Shown piece after piece: positions 1 to 10,472 of a DNA stretch of 64,000 nucleotides. Source of the stretch: Elephas maximus indicus. Lineage: Eukaryota > Chordata > Mammalia > Proboscidea > Elephantidae. Each line of letters begins with the position of its first letter. Position 1 is the stretch's first letter. The stretch spans positions 150,232,293-150,296,292 of the forward strand of contig NC_064819.1 of assembly GCF_024166365.1 (NCBI RefSeq), given 5' to 3'. A model generated the notes under the pieces. The model searched no databases. It worked only from the letters and a program-made list of their open reading frames with translations, and was not told where the DNA came from. The translations under genes were made by a program, and so were the position numbers.

Positions 1-39
1 TGAGTCAATACATATTCAAATACTCTGGTAAATAACAGA

Positions 40-215
40 TGTCATTTATTAAGTGCTTACTATGTGCCAACATTGTGATAAGCACATTAAAATATTTTTA
101 AAATTCTCATAGTGGCCCATGGAGGTAGGTCACTTGATAGAATTTTTATAGATTCAAAGGCTGAGGCTCAGGAAGGTTAGGTAACAAAACCAAAGTCAGT
201 CAACTAGAAAAGGCA
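40..215 (+). mobile_element. MIR SINE (ancient)
   Basis: The order of blocks is that of MIR: 'agtgcttactatgtgcca', a diverged middle, 'gaggtaggt', then 'aggctgaggctcaggaagg' and 'gtaacaaaaccaaagtcagtcaactag'. It is old and diverged. No gene is present. Confidence 0.7.
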
Positions 216-246
216 TCAGAAATTTAACTCCGTCTATTTTTATTTG

Positions 247-352
247 ACTGTAGTTCGAACCCGCCAGGCGCTCCTTGGAAATTCTATGGGGCAGTTCTAC
301 TCCGTCCTATAGGGTCACTATGAGTCGGAATTGACTCAAGGGCACTGGGTAT
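247..352 (+). mobile_element. AfroSINE type A, 5'-truncated
   Basis: It starts inside the B-box region ('agttcgaacccgcc') and runs through the gcgctccttgg and ctatggggcagttctac blocks to the 3' block 'gagtcggaattgactc'. The tRNA-like A box is missing. The preserved half is close to the other type A copies, so it is fairly young. Confidence 0.85.
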
Positions 353-371
353 TTGACTCTAGAACACTCTT

Positions 372-535
372 AGCCTAATAGCCTCGTGGTGCAGTAGTTA
401 AGAGTTCAGCTGCTAACCAAAGGTCTGCAGCTGAAATACACCAGCCACTCCTTGGAAACTCTATAGGGGCAGCTCTACTCTGATCCTATAGGGTGGCTAT
501 AAGTTGGAATTGACTTGAGGGTAATGGGAAGTAAC
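372..535 (+). mobile_element. AfroSINE type A, near full length
   Basis: It has the A-box-like 'gtggtgcagtagttaagag', the 'ctgctaaccaaaggtc' head, the middle 'ccagccactccttggaaactc' and the 3' block 'aagttggaattgacttgagg'. It lies about 20 bp after the previous SINE in the same orientation. Confidence 0.85.
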
Positions 536-1115
536 CCTTCTAGAATTCTAGAAGCTTCTAATCATTGATATTCAGGCTTAGTGGCCAAGGGAAAAGGCAA
601 AATAACTATTTATGTTTCTGACATATTTCAGTTTCAATTTCCTTCATAAAATTAGTTATCAGCCAAAAATCTATTTTTCGTCACTAAGTGAGAGATGAGA
701 AAGATTTCTGTCTTCCCTGTCTGACAGTATCTGCTTTCCACCCTACCTTAGGAGCCCTCACTGCTGAGCAGGGGAGGTGCTAAATGGGCAGTGATGGAGT
801 TAGCACAGCAGTGATGCTGCAGGCCTAAGTTGCCACCATATTCCCAACATTAAGTGAGCAGTATATCAATGCTGATGCTGAAATTTGTAAGAAAAACGCA
901 TTGCTTAGGGAGATCCAGAAAATACAGGCATTTTTACAAAGCTGAAGGTGTTTTTCATTGTCTCATGATCACTGGGCAAACAAGGGCTTTAAAATATTAT
1001 TCAGTCCATTTAATTTCTCCATATCACATCAAAGCCAATGATGCAAGGATGGATGGGGCCAGATGAGGGTTTGTTATAACTTTAAAAGGGAAGTTGGGAT
1101 GGGGAGGATATTGTT
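536..1115. other. No recognised feature
   Basis: About 580 bp with no repeat family or gene that I recognise. A 70-codon open frame at 854-1066 has no recognisable similarity and no gene context, so I do not call it. Confidence 0.5.
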
Positions 1116-1185
1116 TTTTTCATTCGTTCAAATAGTACTTACTGAATGCCTACTGTTCCAGGCATTAGGGATTCTATAGAGAAAA
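1116..1185 (+). mobile_element. L2/MIR-like relic
   Basis: The string 'cattcgttcaaatagtacttactgaatgcctactg...ccaggcattagggattc' follows the well-known L2/MIR 3' pattern (attcaacaaatattt...gcctactatgtgccaggc). It is short and diverged. Confidence 0.5.
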
Positions 1186-1400
1186 GAACCAAGTCATAGG
1201 GTTTATATTCTTTGGTAGGTAGGATTATTGTTCCTAGTAAAAGGATTATTGTTTCCAATTCCATCCCCATTTATTGTCATGTGACTTGCCCCTGCATCCT
1301 GTGAGAGGAGTATATATTCTCACCTCTTTAACTTTGGGCTTAGTCACATGACATGCTTTGGTCAATGGAATTTAGCCAGGTGTGACTGTCACATCTAAGT

Positions 1401-2909
1401 GGTGTTGTTGTTAGGTGCCATCCAGTCGGTTCTGATTCATAGCAGCCCTATGTACAACAGAATGAAACACTGCTCGGTCCTGTGCCATCCTCACAATCCT
1501 TGTTATGCTTGAGGCCATTGTTGCAGCAACTCTGTCAATCCATCTCACTGAGGGTCTTCCTCTTTTTAGCTGACTCTCTACTTTACCAAGCAGGGTGTTC
1601 TCCAGGGAATGGTCCCTGCTGATAACATGTGTAAAGTATGTGAGACGTAGTCTTGCCATATTTGCTTCTAAGAAGCGTTCTGGTTGTACTTCTTCCAAGA
1701 CAGATTTGTTCATTCTTTCGGTAGTCCACAGTATATTCAATATTCTTTGCCAACATCACAATTCAAGGTCTTAATTCTTCTTTGGTCTTCCCTTTCATCA
1801 TCCAGCTTTCAAATGCATATGAGGTGATTGAAAACACCAAGGCTTGGGTCAGCCACACCTTAGTCCTTAAAGTGATATCTTTGCTTTTTAACACTAAAGA
1901 GATCTTTGGCAGCAGATTTGCTCAATGCAAATCTGTAGGGTCACTGTGAGTCAGAATCCACTCGATGGCGCTTTTTTTTTTTTTTTTTTTTTAATGCATC
2001 TTTTGATTTCTTGACTGAACCTTCCATGGGTGTTGGTTGTGGATTCAAGTAAAATGAAATCTTTGACAACTTCAATCTTTTCTCCGTTTATCACGATGTT
2101 GCTTATTGGTCCAGTTGTAAAAATTTTTGTTTTCTTTATGTTGAGGTGTAATCCGTACTGAAGGCTGTGGTCTTTGACCTTCATCAGTAAGTGCTTCAAG
2201 TTGTCTTTACTTTCCCCAAACAAGGTTACGTCATCTGCATATTGAAGATTGTTAATGAGTCTTCCTCCTATCCTGATGTCTCATTCTTCTTCATATAGTC
2301 CACCTTCTTGGATTATTTGCTCAGCATACATATCGAATAAGTATGATGAAAGGTTACAACCCTGACACACAACTTTCCTGCCTTTAAACTGCGCAGCATC
2401 CCCTTGTTCTGTTCAAACACCCACCTCTTGATCTATCTACAGGTTCCTCATGAGCACAATTAAGTGTTCTGGAATTCCCGTTCCTCCCAATGTTATCCAT
2501 AATTTGTTATGATCCACAAAGTCAAATGCCTTTGCATAGTCAATAAAACACAGGTAAACATCTTTCTGGTATTATGTACTTTCAGCCAGAATCCCTCTGA
2601 CATCAGCAATGATATCCCTGGTTCCACGTCCTCTTCTGAACCCATCTTGAATTGCTGGCAGTTCCTGGTCAATATACTGCTGCAGTCATTTTTGAATGAT
2701 CTTTACCAAAATTTTACTTGTGTGTGATATTAATGATATTATTCAATAATCTTCACCTTCTGTTGCATTACCTTTCTTAGAAATAGGCATAAATATGGAT
2801 TTCTTCCAATGGGTTGACCAGGTATCTATCTCCCAAATTCCTTGGCATAGATGAGTGAGTACTTTCGGTGCTGCATCCATTTGTTGAAACATCTCAATTG
2901 GTATTCCAT
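1401..2909 (-). mobile_element. RTE-clade LINE, 5'-truncated copy 1
   Basis: On the minus strand the 3' end is the ggcacctaacaacaac-type tail at 1404. Reading on, the sequence covers the reverse-transcriptase C-terminal part and the RT core back to about 2909. Open pieces at 1411-1740 and 1951-2223 encode RTE RT C-terminal sequence, for example HLLMKVKDHSLQYGLHLNIKK. It is flanked by an 11 bp target-site duplication, cacatctaagt (1390-1400) and cacatctgagt (2910-2920). The reading frame is broken at several points and split by a SINE piece, so it is dead. Confidence 0.9.
1935..1992 (+). mobile_element. SINE 3' end with poly-T, inserted in RTE copy 1
   Basis: 'tagggtcactgtgagtcagaa' and 'ctcgatggcg' are the AfroSINE 3' end, followed by a run of T. 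It interrupts the RTE at the point where other RTE copies read 'caatgcaatgtgtctttt'. The repeated 'aatgca' on both sides is the likely target-site duplication. Confidence 0.75.
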
Positions 2910-3232
2910 CACATCTGAGTAGAATTTTTATATGAGATTTCCTGGTTTGTTTCTGGCCTTACATTATTGCCTTTTGCCATGAGAAGAGGTTATCCCAGAG
3001 ATGGGATGTTTTTTCAATCTGAGTTCTGAAATGGAGGCAAGTCTAGCTGAGCCTAGCTGTGCTCAGAACAAAGAAGAGCCACCGTTCACTCATAATCATC
3101 ATGTAGCATAAGCAAGAGATAAATGTTTGTTGTTGCAAGCAACTGAAATATTTATTTTTGCAACAAAAGCTGACTGATATACTTACCATTTTGGAATAGA
3201 GCAATATATAACGTGTCAGGTAGTAAAAGTTC

Positions 3233-3396
3233 TGTAAAACCCAGTGCCGTCAAGTCGATTCCGACTCATAGCAACCTTATAGGACAAAGTAGAACTGCCC
3301 CATAGAGTTTCCAAGGAGCACCTGGTGGATTCGAACTGCTGACCCTTTGGTTAGCAGCTGTAGCACTTAACCACTACACCACCAGGGTTTCCAAAA
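3233..3396 (-). mobile_element. AfroSINE type A, full length
   Basis: It reads in reverse: 'gccgtcaagtcgattccgac' at the left is the 3' end, and 'accaccagggtttcc' at the right is the 5' head (ggaaaccctggtggt). The B-box complement 'ggattcgaactgctgaccc' is well kept. It is a young-looking copy. Confidence 0.92.
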
Positions 3397-3695
3397 GTTC
3401 TATACAAAAAATAAAGTGGGGTAAAGCAAAAAGGGTGACATTTCGGGAGTGGAGTTCACTGTTTTAATAAGGTGGTAAGAGTTGCAAATGCTGCCAAAGT
3501 TGCATTTGATCAGAGATCTAAAGGAAGAGAGGCCAAGAAACACACAGATAATTGAGAAAAATGTTCCAGGCAAAGCGAACATCAAGTACAAAAGCTCTTT
3601 TGGGGTGAGGCATATGAGGATAAGTATAGCTTGAACAATTTTCTATTGCCATCTAGCAATTGTGGATTATCCATAGTCTCTGTAGATGTGAAACT
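3397..3695. other. No recognised feature
   Basis: About 300 bp without a repeat I can name. A 63-codon minus-strand frame here has no recognisable similarity. Confidence 0.5.
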
Positions 3696-3699
3696 GTGA

Positions 3700-3885
3700 G
3701 AAGTCAGAGTTGGAAGACATTATAGGATTGTAGGATTTCATCTGGGATCATCACCTAATATCTTCCTTTAGTAGGAAGAGAAATTGAAATTCAGAGCAGT
3801 GAAGAAATTTGCCTAAATCCACTCAATCAAACATGGCTTGGATTAGAATCCAGGCTTCCTGGTTTACAGTCAGAGAGCTGGAGAG
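3700..3885 (+). mobile_element. MIR-like relic
   Basis: 'agagttggaagacattatagg', then 'gaaattgaaattcagagcag' and 'gaagaaatttgcctaaatc' and 'ggattagaatccaggcttcc', in the order of an MIR-family element (lost 5' part). Confidence 0.55.
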
Positions 3886-3981
3886 CTTAATGAAAAAACA
3901 TAGCTTGGCAACTGATCTGCAAAGAGACAAAACAACCAGGGGGTAGTAGGAAGGAAATGGTGTTCCCTCTTTTTATTACCT

Positions 3982-4053
3982 CCTATAGAGCACAGTTCTA
4001 TTCTGATACACATGGGATCACCATGAGTTAGAATCAACTCAAAGACAACTGGT
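3982..4053 (+). mobile_element. AfroSINE type B, 3' fragment
   Basis: Only the 3' third remains: 'agagcacagttctattctga', 'atgggatcaccatgagttag' and 'aatcaactcaaagacaactgg'. It is diverged. Confidence 0.7.
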
Positions 4054-4149
4054 AAACTAGTGTTTCATTATTTAAATTGATTAATGCCAAACTAAAATTT
4101 CCAAGGACAAAGCTATGTTAGAAACCACTCAGTTATCATCATTGACCCA

Positions 4150-4432
4150 ATCCTAGAAGCCAGAACAATGAGACTTCATCTCACATACTTTGGACACATT
4201 ATCAGGAGGGACCAGTCCCTGGAGAAGAACATCATGCTTGGTAAAGTAAAAGAAAAAAATTCAGCAAAAAAGACGAAGACCCTCAACAAGAAGGATTGAC
4301 ACAGTCACTACAACAATGGGCTCAAACATAGCAACAATTGTAAGGACGGCATAGGACCAGACAGTGTTTCATTCTGTTGTACATAGCGTAACTATGAGTT
4401 GGAGCCGACTTGATGGCACCTAACAACAACAA
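4150..4432 (+). mobile_element. RTE-clade LINE, 3' end, copy 2
   Basis: The last ~280 bp of the RTE: 'cacatactttggacacattatc', 'gaggaccagtccctggag'-like text, and the tail 'cttgatggcacctaacaac'. No open frame is left. A tetranucleotide repeat follows the tail directly. Confidence 0.85.
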
Positions 4433-4492
4433 CAACAGATAGGTAGGTAGGTAAATAGATAGATAGATGATAGGTAGATAGATAGATTTCAC
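4433..4492 (+). repeat. (GATA/GGTA)n microsatellite at an RTE tail
   Basis: 'gataggtaggtaggtaaatagatagatagatgataggtagatagatag' is an imperfect tetranucleotide tract joined to the caacaacaac tail of RTE copy 2. It probably grew from the element's simple-sequence tail. Confidence 0.85.
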
Positions 4493-5022
4493 TGGTATCT
4501 TTTTAATGTGTGTTTTTAACAGCTTTATTGAGGTGTAATTCATACCATACAATTCACCAACTTAAAGAATATAATTCAATGGTTTTTAGCATATTCACAG
4601 ATAATTTGCAACCATCACACAATCAACCTTAAAACATTTTCATCACTCTAAAAATAAACCTCATACGCTTTAGCTATCGTAACTCAAGCCCCCCAGTTGC
4701 TCCATCCCCCACTCTAGTTCTAGGAAACCACTATTCTACTTTCTGTCTTGATAGACTGTCCCTGTTCTGGATATTTCATATAAAGGGAATCATATAATCT
4801 GTGGTCTTTTGTGGCTAGTTAAAACTTAGCATAATGTTTTCAAGGTTCATCTATATTATAACATGTATCAGTACTACATTTCTTTTTACTGCTGAATAAT
4901 ATTCCATTGTATAGATGATGAACACAAGTTGTTTCCTCCTTTTGTCTATTATAAATTATGCTGCTATATATACTCATGCAAATTTTTGTGCAGACATGTT
5001 TTCATTTCCCTGGGTTGTATAC

Positions 5023-5491
5023 TGTCTTAGTTGTCTAGCGCTGCTATAACAAAAATACCACAAGTGAATGGGTTTACCAAAGAGAATTTTATCCTTTCAT
5101 AGTCTAGGAAGCTAGAAGTCCAAATTCACTGTGCCAGCTCCAGAGGAAGGCTTTGTTTTTCTGTCAGCTCTGGGGGAAGGACCTTTTCATCAATCTTCGT
5201 CTGTCCTAGAAGCTTCTCAGAGTAGAAACCCAGGATCCAAAGGACATTCTCCCTTCCTGGTTCTGCATTCTTGGTGGTAAGAGGCCCCAATGTCTCTCTG
5301 CTTTATTCTTTCTTTTATATCTCAAAAGACGTTGGTTTAAGGGACAACTTAATCTCATAGATTGAATCCTGCCTCATTAACATCATAGAGAAGGGTTTAC
5401 AACATATAGGAAAACCACATCAGATGACACAATACTTGGAATCATGGCCTAGTTGACACACATTTTTTGGGACACAATTCAGTCCCTAATG
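5023..5491 (-). mobile_element. LTR1 (MaLR-type) solo LTR, copy a
   Basis: It starts 'tgtcttagttgtctagcgct' and ends 'gacacaattcagtccctaatg'; on the minus strand this is an ERVL-MaLR-like LTR. It interrupts the L1 3' UTR with a perfect 5 bp target-site duplication, tatac (5018-5022 and 5492-5496), the size expected for ERVL/MaLR. No internal viral sequence remains. Confidence 0.85.
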
Positions 5492-5543
5492 TATACTTAG
5501 GAGTGAACTTGCTGGGTCACATATTAACTCTATGTTCAGTTGT

Positions 5544-6768
5544 GCAGTTGCAGCAGTACATTGACAGGGAACTGGCAGAAATTCAAGATGGGTTCAGAAG
5601 AGGGCTTGGGACAAGCGATATCATTGAAATGTCAGATGAATCCAGGCTGAAAGCAGAGAAGACCAGAAAGATGTTTACCTGTGTTTTATTGACTACGCAA
5701 AGGCATTTGAGTGTGTGAATCATAAAAAAATTATGGATAGCATTGCAAAGAATGAAAACCCCAGAACACTTAATTGTGCTCGTGAGGCACCTGTACATTG
5801 AACAAGAGGCAGCCTTTCGAACAGAACAAGGGAATGCTTCATGGTTTAAAGTCAGGAAAGGCGTGCATCAGGATTGTGTCCTTTCACCATACTTATTTAA
5901 TATGTATGCTGAGCAAATAATTCAAGAAGTTGGACTCTATGAAGAAGAATGAGACATCAGGATTGGAGGAAGACTCATTAACCTTCAATATGCAGATGAT
6001 ACAACCTTGTTTGGGGAAAGTAAAGACAACTTAAAGCACTTACTGATGAAGATCAAAGACTATGGGCTTCAGTATGGATTACACCTCAATATAAAGAAAA
6101 CAAAAATTCTTACAATCGGACCAAAAAGCAACATCATGATAAACGGAGAAAAGATTGAAGTTGTCAAGGATTTCATTTTACTTGAATCCACAGTCAATAG
6201 CCGTGAAAGCAGCAATCAAGAAATCAAACGACACATTGCATTGGGCAAATCTGCTGCAAAAGATCCCTTTCAAGTGTTAAAAAGCAAAGACATCACTTTA
6301 AGGACTAAGGTGTGGCTGACCCAAGCCATGATGTTTTCAATCACCCCATATACATGCAAAAGCTGGACAATGAATAAGGAAGACTGAAGAGTTGATGCCT
6401 TTGAATTATGGTGTTGGCAAAGAATATTGAATATACAATGGGCTGCTAGAAGAATGAACAAACCTGTCGTGGAAGGAGTATGCCCAGAAGACTCCTTAGA
6501 GCAAGGATGGTGAGACTTTGTCTCACATACTTTGTGCATGTTATCAGTAGGATCCATTCCCTGGAAAAGGACACCATGCCTGGTAAACTTGAGGGTCAGT
6601 GAAAAAGAGGAAGACCTTCATCAAGATGGATTGACACAGTGGCTGCAACAATGGGCTCAAGCATAACAACGATCATGAGGATGGCATAGGACCTAGCAGT
6701 GTTTCATTCTGTTGTACAGACAGTCACTATGAATTGGAACCGACTCGACGGCACCTAACAACAAAAAC
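5544..6768 (+). mobile_element. RTE-clade LINE, 5'-truncated copy 3
   Basis: It begins inside the RT core (tyrdrelaeiqdgfrrg-type sequence) and runs to the tail 'ggcacctaacaacaaaaac'. A 12 bp target-site duplication, atgttcagttgt (5532-5543) and atgttcaattgt (6769-6780), lies in the L1 3' UTR. The element is broken by stops and small frame changes and has lost the endonuclease. Confidence 0.93.
5743..6387 (+). pseudogene. RTE reverse transcriptase fragment in copy 3
   Basis: Two open pieces, 5743-5952 and 6007-6387, cover the middle and C-terminal part of the RTE reverse transcriptase. The first contains the 'VRKGVHQDCVLSPYLFNMYAE' block. The second has 'LLMKIKDYGLQYGLHLNIKK' and 'IALGKSAAKDPFQVLKSKD'. 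The catalytic YADD motif can be read at 5989-6000 between them, after a TGA stop near 5950. There is no start codon context of its own; it is part of a dead LINE copy. The RT would copy the LINE RNA, and often SINE RNA, at the target site. Confidence 0.85.
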
Positions 6769-6945
6769 ATGTTCAATTGTCTGAGAAGCTGCCAAATTGT
6801 TTTCCAAAGCAGCTGTACCATTTTACAATCCCCACCGGTAGTGTATAAGGGTTCTAATTTAATCTACATTCTTGCTAACACTTATTATTATCTTACTTTT
6901 TTTTAATAAATAGGTGTGATGTGGTAATCACATGCAATTTTTAAC

Positions 6946-7318
6946 ATAACTATACAGTTTTAAATGATCAAAGAGTCCCAAAACATTTGGTTAGCTAAAT
7001 CTCTACCTCTGCCATCAAAATATATTTCTGAAGAATCCACATGTAAACTTAAATCATAAAAGCACTAGAAAGATATTTTTTATTTTTAAAAATAATCTCG
7101 CAATAGAGAAGGCCTTTCTATGTATGATATAGAATCCTAAATCACAAAAGAATAGTTGATAAATTTGCTGACATAGAAATTCCAAACTTATGTATCAATA
7201 GATACTATAGTAAAAGCAGTAAAAACAAGCACATTAAATGTAACCATATAACTATCATAATTGTTATAAAACAAGACATACATAGACCATAAATATGTGA
7301 CTCAATTTAAATTAGGGC
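6946..7318. other. AT-rich, no recognised feature
   Basis: About 370 bp, AT-rich, with no family I recognise and no usable open frame. Confidence 0.5.
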
Positions 7319-7319
7319 C

Positions 7320-7366
7320 AAGAAAATCCACTACTATAAAGTCCATTCCAACTCATAGCAAGAAAT
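7320..7366 (-). mobile_element. AfroSINE 3' relic
   Basis: 'aaatccactactataaagtc' and 'cattccaactcatagcaag' match the reversed SINE 3' end over about 40 bp only. Confidence 0.45.
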
Positions 7367-7369
7367 CTT

Positions 7370-7740
7370 CCCTAAGAAATTGGAGTTCTGGCTGAGGAAA
7401 GAAGGATGAGTAAGAACTGCCTAGGTTGAAGGTGGGGGCTCAAGGAAATAGCATTTATAAAGGCCCTGGGAGCCAGAAGGAACATGGTGCTAGTGGAATT
7501 GAAAGATGGAGGATGGTCAGTGTGGCTTTGGAGCATGGGTGGGCCTTGGGAGCAGGGAAAGGAAATTGGTGGAATATGAATAGGAGGTTATAGAGCTATG
7601 AAGGGGCCACAAGAGGCAAAGCCTTGTATATATGTTAAGGATTTTTGTCTTCATCCTACCAACAGTGGGGGATGTTAGAGACATGATCAAATTTGCATTT
7701 TAAAAAGATTACTGTGGGTAGCTATATGAGAGTTTATGGT
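7370..7740 (+). mobile_element. L2 LINE fragment (ancient)
   Basis: 'ataaaggccctgggagccag', 'ggccacaagaggcaaagcct', 'gttaaggatttttgtcttca' and 'atgatcaaatttgcatttta' plus 'aaaagattactgtgggtagc' follow the order of the L2 body near its 3' end (aggcccggag..., gggccttgtaggccatg..., ttactctggctgc...). It is diverged. Confidence 0.75.
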
Positions 7741-7778
7741 TCCCTTTCTTACTCAAAGTAAGCTTTCTCTCTACCTCC

Positions 7779-7952
7779 CCACCCACCTACCTACCTACCT
7801 GTTGCCATCAAGTCGATTTCAACTCATAGCAACCTTATAGGACAGAGTAGAATTGGCCCATAGGGTTTCCAAAGAGCAGCTGGTGGATTTGAACTGCCAG
7901 CCTTTTGATTAGAAGCCATAGCTCTTAACATTAGGCCGCCAGGGCTCCCATA
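7779..7952 (-). mobile_element. AfroSINE type A with (CCTA)n tail
   Basis: The reversed SINE runs from 'gttgccatcaagtcgatttc' to 'gccgccagggctccc'. Its 3' side abuts 'cacccacctacctacctacct' (7779-7800), which in element orientation is a (TAGG)n tail. Confidence 0.85.
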
Positions 7953-8560
7953 ACACAATTCTTATTAATTTTTATAAGATAAGCATAAAAGAAAATTATT
8001 AAGAAAAATTTTCCTCCTTCCAATAAATGTAAACTATTTTTCTTTATCCTCTTTTTGGTTTCTATATTAAGACTGTTTTCCCATTTCCTTTTATAGCTCC
8101 GTGAAGCTTAGTTCTTATTTTGGCTTTCCTAATTTCATCATCCACATTTTACAAAATTTATGTGCCTCCATAATTACATCATCTATTTTTAATTTCTCTT
8201 TCTATCAGGGCATGGTGAAAATCATACTGACTTCATTTTAGCCAATAAAAGCCCTAAAAAAAAACTGGTAAGTAGATCAAATCTTGTTTTCACAGCCTTC
8301 CCGGATGGCATTTTTTCCTTTTTATCCATGCTTCTTTGATCTGAATTCCTCCTCTAATCTCCAGAACTTCCTTATCTGAATGGCCCTCTAGAGTTGTGTT
8401 TGCACTGTTCTATCATCAGCTTCCCTTTCCTTTCATAAGATGCAGAATCATATTTGCCCTAAATGAGGGCACTGATGTCAAGACGACACACCATAAATTT
8501 TCTATTTCCTTGGCTTCAAACTAACAGGCCAGGTAAAGATTTGGCAGAGTTTGGTTAATT
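7953..8560. other. No recognised feature
   Basis: About 600 bp of AT-rich single-copy-looking sequence; no open frame of note. Confidence 0.5.
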
Positions 8561-8581
8561 TTTATATATATATATATATAC
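8561..8581. repeat. (TA)n microsatellite
   Basis: A run of alternating T and A of about 20 bp. Confidence 0.9.
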
Positions 8582-8624
8582 TATAAATGAATGGGCAAGA
8601 ACCCTGGGGAAAGGGTAGACAATA

Positions 8625-8725
8625 CCTGGCTCTTGGTCTTGGCACCTCCAAAGCTATGTGACTCCAGGTAAGTCACCTCAGCTCTCTGACACTGTTCCCT
8701 CATTTGGTGAAATCTTGATCCTTTT
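8625..8725 (+). mobile_element. MIR fragment
   Basis: 'gctatgtgactccaggtaag' then 'tcacctcagctctctgac' and 'ttccctcatttggtgaaatc' match the MIR block for 'tgtgaccttgggcaagtcac...cctcatctgtaaaatg'. Confidence 0.6.
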
Positions 8726-10026
8726 TCCTTGTAATTTCTGTGACTCTATAATTTTGTTTTGTTGATTGATCTGACCTCTTCCCGAAAAGTTTTCACTCAT
8801 AAGAATTAGTTCAGTGGCTTGAAAATGCGTGACAGCAGGGTTACTAATGATAACACATTGTCAGGGTGAAGATATTTGGAAAAGATTCTAGAATGCCAAC
8901 CTAGAGAACAATTCTTTTGTATAAAACCAGGGAGATGGTGCAGTTTTATATCTAAGGTCATTGTTCAGCACCTGGCTCATGCTAGTTTAAAATCAGCCAT
9001 TCTTGTTATCCCCTAAGGATCACACGTAAGTTTTTGTTTTTAACATTTTTTATCTCAACCGTTGTATTTTTATCCTTTAGCTTCAATGATGCCCTTCTTC
9101 AAGACGTGTGAAGACACAAATACTCCCATTTGGGAACATGTAGTGCTACATCCTTCTTGGTAGCATTTTCAGTAAAAATAGTTTCTCTTGATAAACATTC
9201 TGGATAAAAGTGTAAAAATCTAACAGCCAGTGTCCCCCTTAACAAACTGAACACAACAATTTTTTGTGCTGAAAGACAGACATGAACTCTAAGAACTGGA
9301 GAGACTATCTACAGGTGTATTTGAAGGTCAGCCTTCCGAAGAAGGTCAAGGACTTACAGAAGGGAAATATCAATTAAAGTACCCTCCTGAGAAGAAATAT
9401 AACTAATCTACGGTGTTTCTAGGTCAGCTTTTTTCTTGCAAGAAGCAACAAAGGAAACTCTCTCAACTTACTTCAAGTAATGAGAAGGTTTAAAAGAAGG
9501 GTCTAGATAAGGCAGAAATCAAGAGAGATTGCTCACAGGTATCCAGGAATACAACCACAGCTAGGCCTCACAAGAACTTGAACCAAGTCCAAAGGGTCTC
9601 TGGAACCACAGGAGCAGAAGTCATGCTATACTCCGTGGTCAATGTCTAATTCTTTCTCACCCCTACCACCTGTCATTCTTAGCCTCTTCTTTCTTCTTCA
9701 TAGTATCTGCTTATTTATAGCTTCTATTTCCTCATTTCTCTGGTCTGCATCTTCTGTTTCTATTGTTAAATACCTCATTCCCACTCATTTTCCCTATTGA
9801 AATTTTCAAGAGAAAGAATCAAATTGGCAAGGTTCGTCTTTCCTTGTCATGTCCCAGGTTGCTGGCTAGTTCATGAACTGACTGATTTTGTATCAATTTG
9901 GTTCAATGGGCTATGGACAGAGGAGGGATCATATGAGTCAATCATCAAAAAAACATAATAGTCTACAGTGCTGTGGGTAAGGGCTATTCCCCTTAAAAGG
10001 ATAGTGAACATGACTATGGTAGCTAC
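8726..10026. other. No recognised feature
   Basis: About 1.3 kb without a repeat family or gene that I can name. Short open frames here look like chance. Confidence 0.5.
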
Positions 10027-10034
10027 CATGTCTA

Positions 10035-10472
10035 GTGCTTGACTACATCTGTGGAAAGAGACAATGGAAAAATTCAATATCATCAGTCAGAACAAGGCCA
10101 GGGGCCAACTGTGGAGCAGATCATCAATTGTTCATATGCAAGTTCAAGTTGAGGCTGAAGAAAATTAAAACAATTACACAAGAGTCAAAATACAACCTTG
10201 AGTATATCTCACCTGAATTTAGAGACCATCTTGAGAATAGATTTGATGTGTTGAACACTAATGACCAAAGACCAGACAAGTTATGGGATGACATCATACA
10301 TGAAGAAAGAAAAAGGCCATTAAAAGAGGAAAGAAAGAAAAGACCAAAATGGATGTCAGAAGAGACTCTGAAACTTGCTCTTGAACACAGAGTAACTAAA
10401 GTGAATGGAAGAAATGATGAAGTAAAAGAGCTGAAAAAAAATTTCAAAGGGCAGCTCAAGAAGACAAAATAA
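10035..10472 (+). pseudogene. RTE endonuclease-RT linker fragment in copy 4
   Basis: About 145 open codons hold the RTE linker between the endonuclease and reverse transcriptase, with 'YNLEYISPEFRDHLENRFDV' and 'RPKWMSEETLKLALEH'. The same segment is present in reverse in the long RTE copy near 15.5-15.9 kb, which supports the family call. The opening methionine at 10035 lies at the truncation point and is accidental. Confidence 0.8.

Larger units (their letters stand above)
1200..3185 (+). mobile_element. Old MaLR-like LTR, split by an RTE insertion
   Basis: Two flanks, 1200-1400 and 2921-3185, join across an RTE copy. The left part has 'tagtcacatgacatgctttgg', and the right part ends 'gataaatgtttgttgttgc...gctgactgatat'. 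That ending resembles MLT1-type LTR ends (AATAAA-like signal, then a terminal ctgatac-like block). The family assignment is from memory and tentative. The split itself is clear from the duplicated 'cacatctRagt' on each side of the RTE. Confidence 0.45.
4503..6945 (+). mobile_element. L1M 3' UTR in three pieces
   Basis: Pieces at 4503-5017, 5497-5543 and 6781-6945 join into one old L1 3' region: 'agctttattgaggtgtaatt', 'gtcctttgtggctagt'-like text, 'ctgaataatattccattgta', 'gagtgaacttgctgggtcac', 'gccaaattgttttccaaagc'. A MaLR-type LTR and an RTE copy sit between the pieces. The pattern matches L1M 3' UTR sequence from memory. Confidence 0.85.

Noticed and set aside
4433-4492. CRISPR-like or regulatory repeat array
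   Set aside because: A plain tetranucleotide microsatellite next to an RTE tail. CRISPR is not expected in this type of genome, and no spacer structure is present.
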